Source of the DNA: Orientallactaga sibirica | Lineage: Eukaryota; Chordata; Mammalia; Rodentia; Dipodidae | Direction: 5' to 3' | Length of the DNA stretch: 64,000 nucleotides | Assembly: GCA_036365145.1 (NCBI GenBank) | Contig: JAEOAD010000001.1 | Location: 106,641,001 to 106,705,000 of the forward strand | Part shown: piece by piece, positions 1 to 12,098 of the stretch | How the letters are laid out: each line of letters begins with the position of its first letter | Position numbering within the stretch: the first letter of the stretch is position 1 | Translations under genes and position numbers: made by a program | Notes under the pieces: model-generated | What the model saw: only the letters and a program-made list of their open reading frames with translations | Databases searched by the model: none | Told to the model about the DNA's origin: nothing

Positions 1-113
1 GCGGGCTTTGTTCGGCCTGATCCGCGCCCACCTGAGCGCGGCCTCAGCAGGCAGGAAAGCGCCTCGCCCGCAGCGCATCCCTCCCGCATCCCGCGCCCCG
101 TAAGGGCGCACAG
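1..113 (+). other. VWA2: VWA2 exon 1 (5'UTR, noncoding; start not seen)
   Basis: A consensus donor cag|gtaagg at 113/114 closes a GC-rich block at the left edge. The first ATG that fits the protein is in the next exon, so this exon would be purely 5'UTR. A second donor-like site (cccc|gtaagg) lies 14 nt upstream at 99/100. The assignment rests on position, base composition and the donor, not on coding sequence. Confidence 0.5.
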
Positions 114-210
114 GTAAGGGCTGGCTGCGGGTGGAGGACTACAGGGCGCGGGAAACCCGAACTACCTGTCGCGGGGCCCCTTCCCGGGCGGCCGCGGAAA
201 GGGGACTTGC
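1..210 (+). promoter_or_regulatory. VWA2: GC-rich CpG-dense 5' region of VWA2
   Basis: The first roughly 200 bases are GC-rich with many CpGs, unlike the rest of the window, as in a CpG-island promoter or first exon. No TATA box is evident. The transcription start is not identifiable and could lie left of position 1. Confidence 0.6.
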
Positions 211-2359
211 CGTTTGGATCAAGAAGGGCTTTGGGGACACGTTCTCCCTTTCCAATGATAGAATATATTCAGATGTTGGAGGCGGTTTTCCAAACCAGGC
301 AGCCTCGTGTCCCTAGAGAAATAGTTGCAAAGGCGAACCCGAAAGGGGTTCACTGCCCTGAGAGCTTTGCCCCTTGGGCCCGATAAAAGTTCAAACAATT
401 TATCCATGATGGGCGCGAGAAACTTGGCTCCCTCCGTCGTTCCCGGCAGCACACACACCTGGCTCAGCCCGGCTCCCAGCACTTGGCTCAGCTGCGGAGA
501 CCGGAAGTGGAAGGATCTCTGCGTTGTACCCTGGAAACTTTTGATTTCAAAATGTGAGCCACGAGCAGACTGAAGAGGAGGAGGGGGCGTGGGGGCAAGC
601 ACTTGCTGCTTTTGACCTCAGAACGGATGGGTTCCGCCGCACCTCTCCGTGGGACACCATGCCTCAGAGGTTGAGCATTCAGAACTTGTATGATGTCTTA
701 ATGGAACAAACCCTAGAACCTCTTAAGTGTTTTATAGATTCAAGGTCCCTTTTGCTTCCAAGTTGACAATTTAGAAATGTCTGTTTATTGTGAGAGAGAA
801 GGGACAGGTCAGAGAAGAAAACTGCCAAGAGTCACTGCACTTGGCAAAGGCCAGGAGCTTGAATGCTAAGGGCCACAGCCCCGGAAGCCGCTCTCTGGTT
901 ACTAAGGGGATACACAGCCCTGTAGTAGGCCTTGACTGTCCTTTGTAGTAGTCCAGCTACTGGGGTATAACACTTTCCCAAACTAGATTCCCAGGCATAT
1001 CCCGGGGGGGGGGGGTCCTTTCTTCATCATCCCCGTGTGACTGAAAACCCATCGATGAAGGATTTCTGATGAAATCTGGCTTGGGTCAACCATCCAGAGT
1101 TTAGCATCAATCCCCTACCCCCTCAGAAGGCTTTGTGAGGACTCAGCCTATTTGTATGGATGAGAAAACTTGAGATCCAGTTTCGGAGTTTTAGTCTCCC
1201 TGCAGAATTGAGCAGAGCTGCTGCCAAGGTTCCCCAGATACCTCCTCTATCTCCCCAGAGAACCGCCCCCATTACCACCACCCTCTCCCTAATGGCACAC
1301 GAGTTACAAGAGAAGAGCCTGCACTGACCCATATCACCCAGGCTCCACAGTGAGTTCAGGGTTCACTCTTGCTGTTGTGTAGCCTGTGAATTTAGACAAG
1401 TGTCCACCAGCACACAGAGCAGCCAGCCCTCTATCCTCTGCCTGTCCCTCCCTCCTTCTCTCTCCTCTCCCCTGGCAATTTCTGATCTTTTCAACTTTTC
1501 CAGAATGTCATGCAGTTGGAATCATACACTGAGTAACCTTTTCAGATAGCTTCTTTCAGTTAGTTATATATATGTATTGAAGTTTCTACTGGCGTGTGTG
1601 TGTACAGATGTACCTGCCCTGTGCATGCGTGAGAAGGCCACAGGAGGAAGTCAGGCATTCTCTTCTATATCCTGGTTCCCTTGAGGTGGAGTCTCAGAGT
1701 CTGTCACTGAGCCTGCCACTTCTCAGCCAGACTGGCCGGGCCTAGGTTTTCACGCGGTCGCTTGGGATTGCATTCAGTCTCAGGCTTACTGCTTGCATGA
1801 TGACAAGTGCTCGTACCTGCCAAGCCATTCTCCCAGTCACTGCTCCAGCCTTCTAAGGAGCTTCACAGTGAGACAGTCATTAGTTGTCAATGATGATGCT
1901 GGGGAGAAGCTCCTGGTGAAATGCCTTTTGTTGATTAGGCCCCTACTTGCGTGCCTCTTTCAGGTGGAAAGCGTTTTCACCACAGCCCTAACACCTGGGC
2001 ACAGGGAAGAGCCTTAATAATTTCCATTGGATAAATGACACATTATGTCAGTGGAAGGGACAGCAATACCATGAGGTTTTAGAACAGTGGCCCTCAAACG
2101 TTCACATTCCTTACCACAGGAAATTAAAAGCAAATGTATTGGGAGGGCTGGAAGAGAATTGCTAATTTTAACTTAATTCATTAAGGCTATTTTATCCCCC
2201 ACCCACCCCATCCCTCTATCATCCACGAGGCCATTGGTGGGCTCTGCTGCAAGACTCTGCATGACATGTCTGTACCCTCGCTGTTTCAGCATCCAGGACC
2301 CAGCTGTCTGGGACAGCTAAATACATTTGAACTCTCTCCCTATATTTTGTCTTTTTGTC

Positions 2360-2396
<37 letters not shown>
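2360..2396 (+). repeat. (TTTA)n microsatellite
   Basis: About nine tttat units directly precede the reversed B1 and probably grew from its A-rich tail. Confidence 0.85.
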
Positions 2397-2400
<4 letters not shown>

Positions 2401-2412
2401 TTGTTGTTGTTT

Positions 2413-2574
2413 TTGAGGTAGGGCCTCATAGTAGCCCAGGCTGACCTAGAATTCACTATGTAGTCTCAAGGTGGCCTTGAACTCACTGTGATGAACTCTC
2501 AGCGACTCTCCTGATTCTCCCACCTCTGCCTCCTGAGTGCTGGGGTTAAAGGCGTGCTCCACCACGCCCAGCTG
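2413..2574 (-). mobile_element. B1 SINE
   Basis: Reverse complement of the 7SL-derived B1 body; cctcctgagtgctggggtta and ccaccacgcccagctgg mark its head. Confidence 0.85.
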
Positions 2575-2919
2575 GCTGCTTTCCATCTTTTGCATAGCTC
2601 TCTCCTGCTGCCTTTCACTCTTCCATCATAGCTGTATTCCTGACTCCCTGACTGTGATTGCTACCCTTAGTCCTCTTCCAGCTAGACTGTGCTCCTGAGC
2701 TGGGTTCCTCTGTTCTCAAGTGAGGAGGTGATGCCTTTGCTCAGAGGGCTTTTGCACTGGGTTCCATGGCATCCTGGCAACAACTTCCCAGGCAAATATG
2801 TGAGCGGTTATAGGGAGATGGGAGCTGATCTGAGAGGCTAAAGGGAAGGAATTTACCCAAAGGTTCATGCTCAGCTCTCTTGTTGACTAATTGATCGCTT
2901 TCTTTTCTTTTCTTTTTTT

Positions 2920-3330
2920 TTAATATTTGTAATTCTTTTTATTGAAAACTTCTATACTTACAGACAATAAACCATGATATTTCCCTCCTCTCCCCCCATT
3001 TCCCCCTTCACAACTCTGCTCTCCATCATATCCCCTCCCTCTCTCCATTAGTCTCTCTTTTATTTTGATGTCATCGTCTTTTTCTCCTATTATGAGGGTC
3101 TTGTGCTAGGCACTGCGAGGTCATGGATATCGAGGCCAATTTCTGTCTTGACAGTTGCATGGTAAGGAGTCCTACCCTTCCTTTGGTTCTTACATTCTTT
3201 CCGTCACCTCTTCCGCAATGGACCCTGAGCCTTGGAGGGTGTGATAGAGACATTTCATGCTGGACACTCCTCCATCCCTTCTTCTCAGCACTATGGTGTC
3301 TTTTGAATCATCCCAGCGGTCATCGCCAAT
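2920..3330 (-). mobile_element. L1 3'-end fragment
   Basis: T-rich start (reversed tail), pyrimidine-rich tract, then the block ggtcatggatatcgaggcc shared with 24470. It resembles the 3' end of rodent L1 in antisense. No reverse transcriptase frame remains. Confidence 0.6.
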
Positions 3331-3944
3331 TGATGCTCTTTCTACCTCTACCAGAATATGGCACACTTACTGTCACGGCTGAGAATACTGGGTGTGGGCC
3401 CCAGGCATGTAACATATTAGCTCTATGGCTTGTGCCCCAACTTCTCCAAGATTGTTTCCTCCTCTGTGAAAATGAATATTTTAACGTCTACCCTGCAGCA
3501 TTGAGTGTTGTTAAAGGAAGTCAGTGAGTTAAGCAGAAGGATCTTGTAACATCATTTAGAACATCTACCACTCATGAACTTTCTCACATTATCTCACTGG
3601 TAAATACAAGAATCTCCCCATTCTGTAGATGAGTGAACTGAGCACCGGAGGTTGTTGCTTGCAGCTGCTTGAAGCAGAGCTGGGCCTCAGTCCAACCTCA
3701 GGACCTATATCCTGCGTGTGTTGTCCTCCACCTCAGCTCCCCAGAGCCTCTGCGTTCTTCAGGTCTTGAGCAACATAAAGCACGTTCAGATGTCAGCCAG
3801 ATAAGCATGTCGATCTGTTCTGAACGCGTGTCAAAGCAGGTGCAGAGAGAGCGGGAGCTCCTGTGATGCGTGCTCAACCTTCCAGGGAACCCACAAGGAT
3901 GCATTGTTTGTCCCTTGATGCCAGCTTTCGGCGGGGACACTACT

Positions 3945-4520
3945 GGGGCATGTGATGATTTATATTGTTTGTCAGCTTGAGAAGACATAGGATCCCAGAT
4001 GAAGGATTATCTAGATTAGGTTAGCCTCTGGGCTGGCAGTGAGAGATTAATTTGATTTAGTTCACTGAGGTGAACATTCTGTGGGTGGGTGTCCTGGGCT
4101 GCATGAAAAGAGAGCTGACTGAGCAGCAGCACTCCCCACACTGATCAGCTTCCTCTCTGTGGAACTGAACACGACCCTCTATCTCCCGCCACCACGCCTT
4201 CCCTGCCATGACGGTCTGCAACCTGGAACCCAAATAAACCCTTCCTCCCTTAAATTGATATTTTAAAATATTTTTTATTTATTTATTTGTGAGCAAAGAG
4301 ACAGACAGACAGAATGGGCTCGCCAGGGCCCCTCACCACTGCAAAGGAACTACAGATGCATGTGCTACTTTGTGCATCTGGCTCTATATGGGTAGTGGGA
4401 AAGCAAACCCCAGTTATTAGGCTTTGCACGGCTAGTGCCGTAACCACTGATCCATCTCTCCAGCATCCTTAAATGGATTTTTTTGTCAGGTACTGTGTCC
4501 CTGCAAAGGGAAGTTGACTA
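3945..4520 (+). mobile_element. Rodent interspersed repeat (family unassigned), split by a SINE
   Basis: A body with aataaacccttcctccctta, ending gaagttgactaacaca, resembles a widespread rodent LTR-like repeat. It is interrupted by the SINE at 4262-4466. I cannot name the subfamily. Confidence 0.4.
4262..4466 (-). mobile_element. Dip-type SINE (short form)
   Basis: Antisense copy ending gatccatctctccagcat, nested in the unassigned repeat. Confidence 0.8.
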
Positions 4521-4596
4521 ACACAGTTTCTAAAAAGGTAAAGACTTTTGAAGGGAGAGCATGACTTTCCGCAGACAGCTTTTCAGATGTTCTTTC

Positions 4597-4712
4597 TAGC
4601 TGGGTGTGGAAAGGCATGCCTGTAGTCCCAGTTACTTGGGAGGTGGAAACAGAAGGAGCATTTGAGCCTCAGCCTCAGGAATTCATGACCAGCCTGTTCA
4701 ATGTAACAACAA
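4597..4712 (+). mobile_element. Degenerate B1-like SINE
   Basis: agctgggtgtggaaaggcat, then tagtcccagttacttgggag, is an old 7SL-type head. Its A-rich tail runs into the purine tract that follows. Confidence 0.6.
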
Positions 4713-4713
4713 C

Positions 4714-4714
4714 A

Positions 4715-4790
<76 letters not shown>

Positions 4791-4855
4791 GGGAGGGAGG
4801 GAGGGAGGGAGGAAGGGAGGAGGGAGGGAGGGAGGGAAAAGAAAGGAAGAAAGAA
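4714..4855 (+). repeat. 142-nt uninterrupted purine tract, (GAAA)n then (GGGA)n
   Basis: Every base from 4714 to 4855 is A or G: about 20 gaaa units followed by many ggga repeats on the VWA2 sense strand. Such tracts can form triplex DNA, and the G-rich half can form G-quadruplexes. Confidence 0.95.
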
Positions 4856-6387
4856 CGGACTTTTCCTTACATATTAAACTGTAAAAGTGCTGTCCACATC
4901 CCATGATTCTTTGGACAGATTTTACCAAAAGGACAAGGAAGATGATTGTTACAGAAAAAGATAATTAGGACTTCCTGGCCTGAGCTGGAAGCTTTCACCT
5001 CTGATTTCAATCTTCCGGTTCAGGCGGTGGCTGTTCTTATGAAGGGCTCTCACGTTTCCATCCTACAGATTAGGCGAAGGCTACATGGGCTAATCTGCTA
5101 TTTGAGGATGCAGTTTCCATTTTCACCGTATGCTTTCTGATAGAAATAGAAAAGGAGAAAGTAGGAACCGTCTTGCAAAACTGCCTTCGGCCATCCCAGA
5201 CTTAGTTCTTGAAAAGAACCCTTGGTGTGGTCTGTTTCTCGTGCTGCATCTTGGGAAGTGTAATTCCTGGCTCATGTACAGTGGAATGTGTTTGTAGCAT
5301 TTTGCAACCAGCCTCATTTACCCATTATTGATGCCGGGTTGAACAGGGACCCAGCTTGAGAAGCTTAGAAGTGGGAAGCTTCTAAATGTACCTGTGAGCA
5401 GCCTGGAATGACATGTGGGATTAGCATAAGTAATGGAACACAAGAAGGGAGGCAATGAGCCAGGCGTTTTGTCATGGAAAGTGCTCACAAGATGTAGCTG
5501 GGAACAGGGTCTGTACCTGCCCCTGGCTGCAGACCATTCTCAACAAGAATGCCAGGTCCTGGAAGTCTCGTTATGTGCTCCTTCCTGCCTGGGTGGCATT
5601 GGCTGATGGCCGGTATGAGCTGGTGAAAACTGCCAAAGGGCGGGATGCAGGGTGGCCAGTGTTGAATTACACTTTGTTCCTTTTTTAGCGTCCATACAGT
5701 TCCTAGTTTTTTCTTCTGGAGCCTGAACTTTTGCCAGTGTTCCCTTCTGGCCTCTTGCCCCTAAATCTTTCCCTTGTTCAATACTTGCCTAGAGTCTTCT
5801 CCAAGAATCCAGAAGGTGATAGACTGAACAGATCACTGGGGGCCAGAATGGAATCCAGTCCACTGGTTAGCTGTGTAACATGGAGCAAACGCTTACCTTC
5901 TCTGAGCCCAGTATTCTCGTCTGTACTGAGGATAACACAAGTTAGCAACAAGGATGAGATGAGACGACAGGGATGTGTAGAGCTTGGGAGCAGGCCCACA
6001 ATACAAGCTGACTAGATGATAGGCGATGTTGATTTTGACTGTGGAGTTTATCCATGTAACAAACTTTTTCCAGGTACATCTGGTGGTGGAGGCTGGAGGA
6101 TTGTTCCAGCCCAGAGTTCAAGGCCAGTTAGGGCAATATAGCAAGATCACATTTCCATACAAAAGTTGAAAACAAGTTTTCCAGATGGATGTAAGGCAAT
6201 GGTTTGATTGTTCAATTGCTCTTGCAAGAAAGTCCTTGACATGTGACCAGAGGAGAATCAACTGAACCTTTGAGAAGGCTGGGTAAGAGTCAGAATGCTG
6301 TTAGCACTTTGTAGAGAATGAATAACAGTGCCCCAGGATCGCAACTGCATTCGTTACTTTTATTTTGGTTTAAAAAAGAACAGACGT

Positions 6388-6618
6388 GGGGCTGGAGAGA
6401 TGGCTCAGCAGTTAAGGCACATGCCTGCGAAGCCCAAGGACCCCGGTTTGATTCTCCAGGTCCCACATGAGCCAGATGCACAAGGGGGCACATGTGTCTG
6501 GAGTTCATTTGCAGTGGCTAGGCGCCCTGACACACCCGTTCTCACTCTCCATCTCTCTCTCTTTCCCTCTCTCTGTCTCTAATAAATAAATTTTAAAATC
6601 TTAAAAAAAAAAAAAAAA
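6388..6618 (+). mobile_element. Dip-type SINE (short form), first of a tandem pair
   Basis: Full-length copy: B2-like head, gccagatgcacaagggggc body, CT-rich segment, aataaa and A-tail. Confidence 0.85.
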
Positions 6619-6630
6619 AAGAATGAACGT

Positions 6631-6801
6631 GGGCTGGAGAGATGGCTTAGCGGTTAAGGCACATACCTGAAAAGTCTAAGGACCACAGTTCAATTCTCCC
6701 ATGTAAGCCAGATGCACATGGTGGCACACGTGTCTGGAGTTTGTTTGCAGTGGCAGAGGCCCTGGTGCACCCACTCTCACTCTTTCTTTCTCTGTCTCAA
6801 A

Positions 6802-6844
<43 letters not shown>

Positions 6845-6846
6845 AA
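6631..6846 (+). mobile_element. Dip-type SINE (short form), second of a tandem pair
   Basis: Same orientation as the copy before it; ends in about eleven aaat units (6801-6846). Shares flanking target repeats with its neighbour. Confidence 0.85.
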
Positions 6847-7951
6847 GAATGAATGTGTCCACTCAAAGATGCACCTGAATGACATCCTCTGTTTACTCAG
6901 CAATCATGTACCTTGCTTTCTTTGGACCAGGCAATGCAGGTCGCTGGGATTCCAGCAGACTATGACACAATCCCTAGTCTTATTAAATATTTATCACCTG
7001 CCCATCAAGGATCACAGAGCTGTGTGACCATATGGCCAGGACAGAGAGGTGCAGCTGGCATTGTAGAGCCAGCACCAGGTGGAACAGTTTCCGTGCTGCA
7101 TCTGCTTGCAGATTGCCAATATAAATTTTGTTTTAATGAGCAGAAATTTAGAAGACTGAAAAAATGAACCCCAACAGCCACCTGGGCAAGCCATGGCCCA
7201 TAAAGGAATGAGGTGAAGTTGTTTAGATCAGATCCCAGTAGAGGGAAGCCTTTGCGTTTACTGGATACTTTACTGGATGCAGCTGGAACTTCCTGTACCC
7301 ACTTCCACTTCGTCCCCAGAACAAGCTAGGGATGTGGCTGCTGGAACCATTGTTTGGTAAGTCATCCCCAGACCTAAGTCTCAGGTTTGTCTGTGCCCAA
7401 AACCAGAAGCTGGACCCCCAGAGAATCCCCTTGATGCTAAGGACTTGACGGCATTGGGGAGCCCCGTCCCTTTGCCATATACTGCTCTTCAGCCCACTGC
7501 CTTGCCCACCCCTGCCTGGTCCCCTAATAGTAGGTTGGGGGCTTGTCCTGAAACTAGTGTGGGACACAAAAGTAAATACGTGCTGAGAGAAAGCAAAAAG
7601 TCTTAAATCTACCTTTCTGGCATTGCCTGGGAGCCAGAAGCTGGCAGGAAGCATGTGAGCCTCAGCAGGTCACCATCCTTCCCAGCCTCCTTTGTTCCTT
7701 TGGTGAGGTCTGGGGGGACTCCCGATGCCCTCATTCTAACACCACTGGACATCTGTTTTTCACCTAGTTGAGGTGAAGACTCAAGTCTTTCAGTCATCTC
7801 AAACAGGAAGACCTAGCATAAAGATCCTTAACTGGTAGACACATTTCATGTAGTTTGTTTCAGACATGTTTTGAAATCTAAAGAGCTGGGTGTAGAGCAG
7901 GGTAAGTTTGGACCCTCCAGAGTCATGATGGAGAAAGATCAAATGGCTTGT

Positions 7952-8159
7952 TTAAAAAATATATTTTATTTTTATTTATTTATTTGAGTGGGAGTCAGAG
8001 AGAAAGAGGCAGACAGAGAGAGTGAATGGGTGCCACTGCAAACCAACTCCAGAAGCATGTGCCACATTGTCCATCTGGCTTACGTGGGTACTGGGGAATT
8101 GCACCTAGGTCCTTAGGCTTGGCAGGCAAGTGCCTTACCACTGAGCCATCTCTCCAGCC
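7952..8159 (-). mobile_element. Dip-type SINE (short form)
   Basis: Antisense copy, followed by tcaaatggctttttaaa, which is also found beside the next element. Confidence 0.85.
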
Positions 8160-8189
8160 CTCAAATGGCTTTTTAAAAAAAATTTTTTT

Positions 8190-8482
8190 TAATCTTAAAA
8201 CACTTTTTAAAAATTTTTAAAATTATTTTTTGGAGAGAGAGACAGAGAGAGATAGACAGAGAGGGAGAGGGAGACAGAAATGGTTGCACCAGCAGTCTCC
8301 CAGCTGCTGTGAACGAAATCCAGATGTGTGCCTCCCCTTGTGGGCAAGTGCGGCATTGCGCCCTTGCATCACTTTGCATCTGGCTAAACATGGGACCTGG
8401 AGATTGGAACCGCTGGACATTGGAACCAGCATTCTTAGGCTTAGCAGGCAGGCACCTTAGCCGCTAAGCCATCTCTCCAGCC
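8190..8482 (-). mobile_element. Dip-type SINE (long form)
   Basis: Carries the extra block gggcaagtgcggcattgcgc that distinguishes the long subfamily, and an additional near-repeat (attggaaccgctggacattgg). Confidence 0.85.
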
Positions 8483-9006
8483 CTCAAATGGCTTTTTAAA
8501 ACCAGAGCACATCAGTGCAGGATTGGGTCCCCAGTCCTCATTCCACCTCCCTCAGGGTCACCAGACATCAGAGTCTCTGCATCAGTGGTGGACCTCTGCC
8601 CCCCCCCCCGGGGCAGGTGGGACTCAGGTCTGGGTAAGGAAATCACACTACCTGTCAGGTGGTGATTTATAAGTGTGCCATGTTGATATACATGGAGTCT
8701 GAGAGGTGCCTGGGCTCCCCAGAGCTGCCCTGGCTACATGATTGGAGGAAAGCATAGGGATTTGGCGCCATGCACATGACTGCCCAGGTCATCTCTCCTT
8801 GGAAACCTCAGAAATATCTTCTGCCTGTGGGGGCTGGGTAGATCATTCGTTGAATCTCTCGCCTCTTTCCCATCATATTGTGACCTTCTCATCCCTGTGT
8901 GCTCCCTAGGGAGGCCAACAAGGCCCAAAGGTCAGCAGCGTACGCACATGCATCCACGCACACTCATCTACTGCCATTCCAAGCAAGGCCACCAGCACCT
9001 TCATAA

Positions 9007-9010
<4 letters not shown>

Positions 9011-9039
<29 letters not shown>

Positions 9040-9175
9040 GAGGTAGGGTTTCACTTTAGCCGAGGCTGACCTGGAATTCACTGTGGAGTCTCAGGATGAC
9101 CTTGAACTCATGGTGATCCTCCTACCTCTGCCTCCCGAGTGCTGGGGTTAAAGTCGTGTGCCACCACACCCGGCT
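9011..9175 (-). mobile_element. B1 SINE
   Basis: Long T-run (reversed A-tail), then the complete B1 body in antisense. A (tttg)n run follows at 9203-9228. Confidence 0.85.
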
Positions 9176-9655
9176 TGACTTGGATCATTTTTAACTCTTT
9201 TTTGTTTGTTTGTTTGTTTGTTTGTTTACAATTCAAAAGCAACAACATCTCCTGAGTAACTTTAATTTGCAGGCAATGGTCATCCTCTACCGACTCCCTG
9301 AATGACAAGTCCGGTTGCGTTCAGTGTCTGCAGCATGGCGGAACCTGTAGGATATGCGATAGAATTCATATTGGTGAAGTTTAGGTTGAAGGCACTCTGA
9401 GGGGCTGGAGACCACCAGACAGCTTTTGCCATGTGTTTGAGGAATTACATGCCCCCTCTCCCCGCATTGAGCCAGTTGGGGTCACACATAGAAATGGTCC
9501 CTTGGCAATCCTGCTTTGTGTCTTTTCTAAGACACAGACACTTGTTTAAGGGCTTAAGGGATTTGAGATTCTGGTGTTTGAGCTGAAGTTGTTATCCAGG
9601 GATTTGTTGACGCAAAAATACAGCTCTCACCATGAAGGCAATAAAAGAGAGTTCG

Positions 9656-9806
9656 AGCCAGGTATGGTGGCGCACGCCTTTAATCCCAGCACTCGGGAGG
9701 CAGAGGTAGGAGGATCGCTGTGAGTTCGAGGCCACCTTGAGACTACAGAGTGAATTCCAGGTCAGCCTGGGCTAGAATGAGACCCTACCTCGAAAAACAA
9801 AACAAA
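9656..9806 (+). mobile_element. B1 SINE
   Basis: Sense copy with gaggcagaggtaggaggatc and an A-rich tail, bounded by agagttc on each side. Confidence 0.85.
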
Positions 9807-10269
9807 AAGAGTTCATTTGTGGAGCCAAATGTGACCCAAGAACACAGGTCCAGGTTCCTCCATATTTCATGTTCCAATGTGGTGACAGTTTCATGAAAAT
9901 TTTACAGCTACGGAACAAAGAGAGTCATTGATTAAGATTCTTTTCAAATACGGTGGTAGGAACATTAGGTAGGTGAGTTGCAGCAAAGCGGGGCGAAACT
10001 CTGTTACAGACCTCAGGGTCCCCTGGTGACATTCTTAGCCCGTGGGTGGGAGAAGCGAGTGATCTGTGATGAACACATTTGAATGGTTTGATAGTCACAA
10101 GCATGTTAGGTGACCCAGACACAGGACTGGGCAATGAATGGCTTTTGAAGGGACTAAAAATAGCCCAAGATAATTTGGCTCTGTTCTGCAACATTTTAAC
10201 TCCCTAATCATGATGTTCCATCATTTGGCTTTGTAGAATCTTTAACATTGATGGGGCTCTTTTTTGCTT

Positions 10270-10536
10270 TTTATTTTATTTTTTTAAATTATTTTATTTA
10301 TTTTTGGAGAGAGAGAGAGAGAAAGAGAGAGAGAGGGATCAGAGACACAGAATGGGCGCGCCAACAATCTCAGCTGCTGTGAACAAAATCCAGATGTGTG
10401 CACCTCCTTGTGGGCAAGTGCAGCATTGCACCCTTGTGTCACTTTGCATCTGGCTAAACGTGGGACCTGGAGATTGGAACTGGGTTCTTAAGCTTAGCAG
10501 GCAGGCACCTTAACCGCTAAGCCATCTCTCCAGCCC
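10270..10536 (-). mobile_element. Dip-type SINE (long form)
   Basis: A clean insertion: the target duplication ctcttttttgctttttatt is identical on both sides (10257 and 10536), indicating a fairly recent event. Confidence 0.9.
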
Positions 10537-11013
10537 TCTTTTTTGCTTTTTATTATTATTTTCAGTTAACAGATTTCTCCTTGGAATTAGCTCCCAAAGA
10601 AGTGTCAGCATGATTTATTTGATGGGGAAAAAAATTATCGTCTTGCTCTTTCCAACTTTTTTTTCCTTTTTTCTTTTTGGTGTTGAATGCAGAAGAACAA
10701 CAGAATGGATTTGAATAGACTGGATCCCAGAGGGTAAAACCTAGAATTTCTAGAAGCTACTGTTAGGATGTTTTGAGATTTTCCCTCATAAATTACACTG
10801 GGAGGTGTCTAAACTTCATTCTGTCTGACCCCTTTCTGTTTGTTCTCTGGCCTGCTTGTCGTAAAGCACATGACAGTCTGAGCTGGGCATCATATCTGGG
10901 ATTGAAATGGCAGTGGTGTATTTATTGGCTAAAATTAGAAGAATCCCTCAGGTGTGTGTGCCCTTAGGGAATCAAGGTGATTGCCCCTTGGTCTTTTGTT
11001 ATCAAAAGCACTC

Positions 11014-11150
11014 ATGGACTGGAGAGATGGCTCGCTGGTTAAGGCGCTTGCCTGTAAAGCCTAGCAACCTGAGCTTGATTCCCTAGTATCCACACAAAGC
11101 CAGATGCACAAACTGGTTGGTTTGTGCCCATTCTCTCGCCCCCCCCCCCA
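11014..11150 (+). mobile_element. Dip-type SINE, 3' truncated
   Basis: Head and part of the body, ending at a C-run (11140-11155) where a B1 joins. Confidence 0.75.
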
Positions 11151-11156
11151 ACCCCC

Positions 11157-11304
11157 CGGCATGGTGGCGCATGCCTATAATCCCAGCACTCAAGAGGTGG
11201 GATAAGAAAATCACTGTGAGTTCGAAGCCACCCTGAGACTACATAGTGAATTCCAGGTAAGCCTGAACTAGAGAGAGAGCCTACCTCAAAAAAAATAATA
11301 ATAA
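11157..11304 (+). mobile_element. B1 SINE
   Basis: Sense copy directly after the truncated tRNA-type SINE, with an (aat)n tail. Confidence 0.8.
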
Positions 11305-11446
11305 TCAAAAAAAAATCATACTTTCTGCCTTTATTATTACCCCAACTGATAATCGGGCTCCATGGAACTGAAATTTACCCATGCCATAAGCATTATTAGG
11401 TGATAAAAGGCTAATGAGCTTACTGTTTATAAAAAACAAAAAAGTA

Positions 11447-11593
11447 GCCAGGTGCCTTTAATTCCAGCACTAGGGAGGCAGAGGTAGAAGGATCACCATG
11501 GGTTCAAGGCCACCCTGAGACTACATAGTGAATTCTAGGTCAGCCTGAGCTACAGTGAGACCCTACCTCAAAAACAAACAAACCAAAAAAAAA
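11447..11593 (+). mobile_element. B1 SINE
   Basis: Sense copy lacking part of the 7SL head (agccaggtgcctttaattcc). Confidence 0.8.
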
Positions 11594-11883
11594 GTATAGC
11601 CTTTATTTTTTGTGACTCTCCAGAGGATTCTGTACCTGAGTACATTGAACCCCCAGGCTTTGCCTTCTTGGCTTCTGACTCCTCATGAAGAAGCAGAGAA
11701 CCTGAGGGGGGGGTCACTTTGAATGAGGTCATGTGGCCAGTCAGGGCCCTATAAGAAGGCTAAGGCCTGGGGCTCTTACCTGGGCAGCGTACCTTCTCAG
11801 AGTTTGGAAGAGCTGGGGTGAGTGGGGTAGGGTGTCAGTGATAACTTTGGAGAAAGGTGGTTATTTAAAGTCATAGTCTTTGG

Positions 11884-12098
11884 GGGGCTGGAGGGATGGC
11901 TTAGCGGTTAAGGCATTTGCCTGAAAGGCCAAAGGACCCACGTTCAATTCCCCAGAACCCACATTAGCCAGATGCACAGGAGGGCGCATACATCTAGAGT
12001 TCGTTTGCAGTGGCTGGAGGCCCTGACACGCCCATTCTCTCTCTCTCCTCCCCCCTCTTTCTCTGTCAAATAAATAAATAAATAAAAATAAAATATTT
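11884..12098 (+). mobile_element. Dip-type SINE (short form)
   Basis: Flanked by taaagtcatagtctttgg and taaagtcattgtctttgg, one difference in 18. It lies less than 200 bp upstream of VWA2 exon 2. Confidence 0.9.

Noticed and set aside
3123..3527. 134-residue open frame
   Set aside because: Lies over the reversed L1 3' end; noncoding in that orientation.
4604..4906. 100-residue frame rich in KE repeats, and its opposite-strand counterpart rich in LS
   Set aside because: Direct translation of the purine tract and a SINE; no gene support.
9310..9390. Short frame in intron 1 resembling an EGF piece (CVQCLQHGGTCRICDR, then a stop)
   Set aside because: There are too few cysteines in EGF spacing, no good acceptor/donor pair around it, and the known exon 1-exon 2 arrangement needs nothing here. 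Probably chance.
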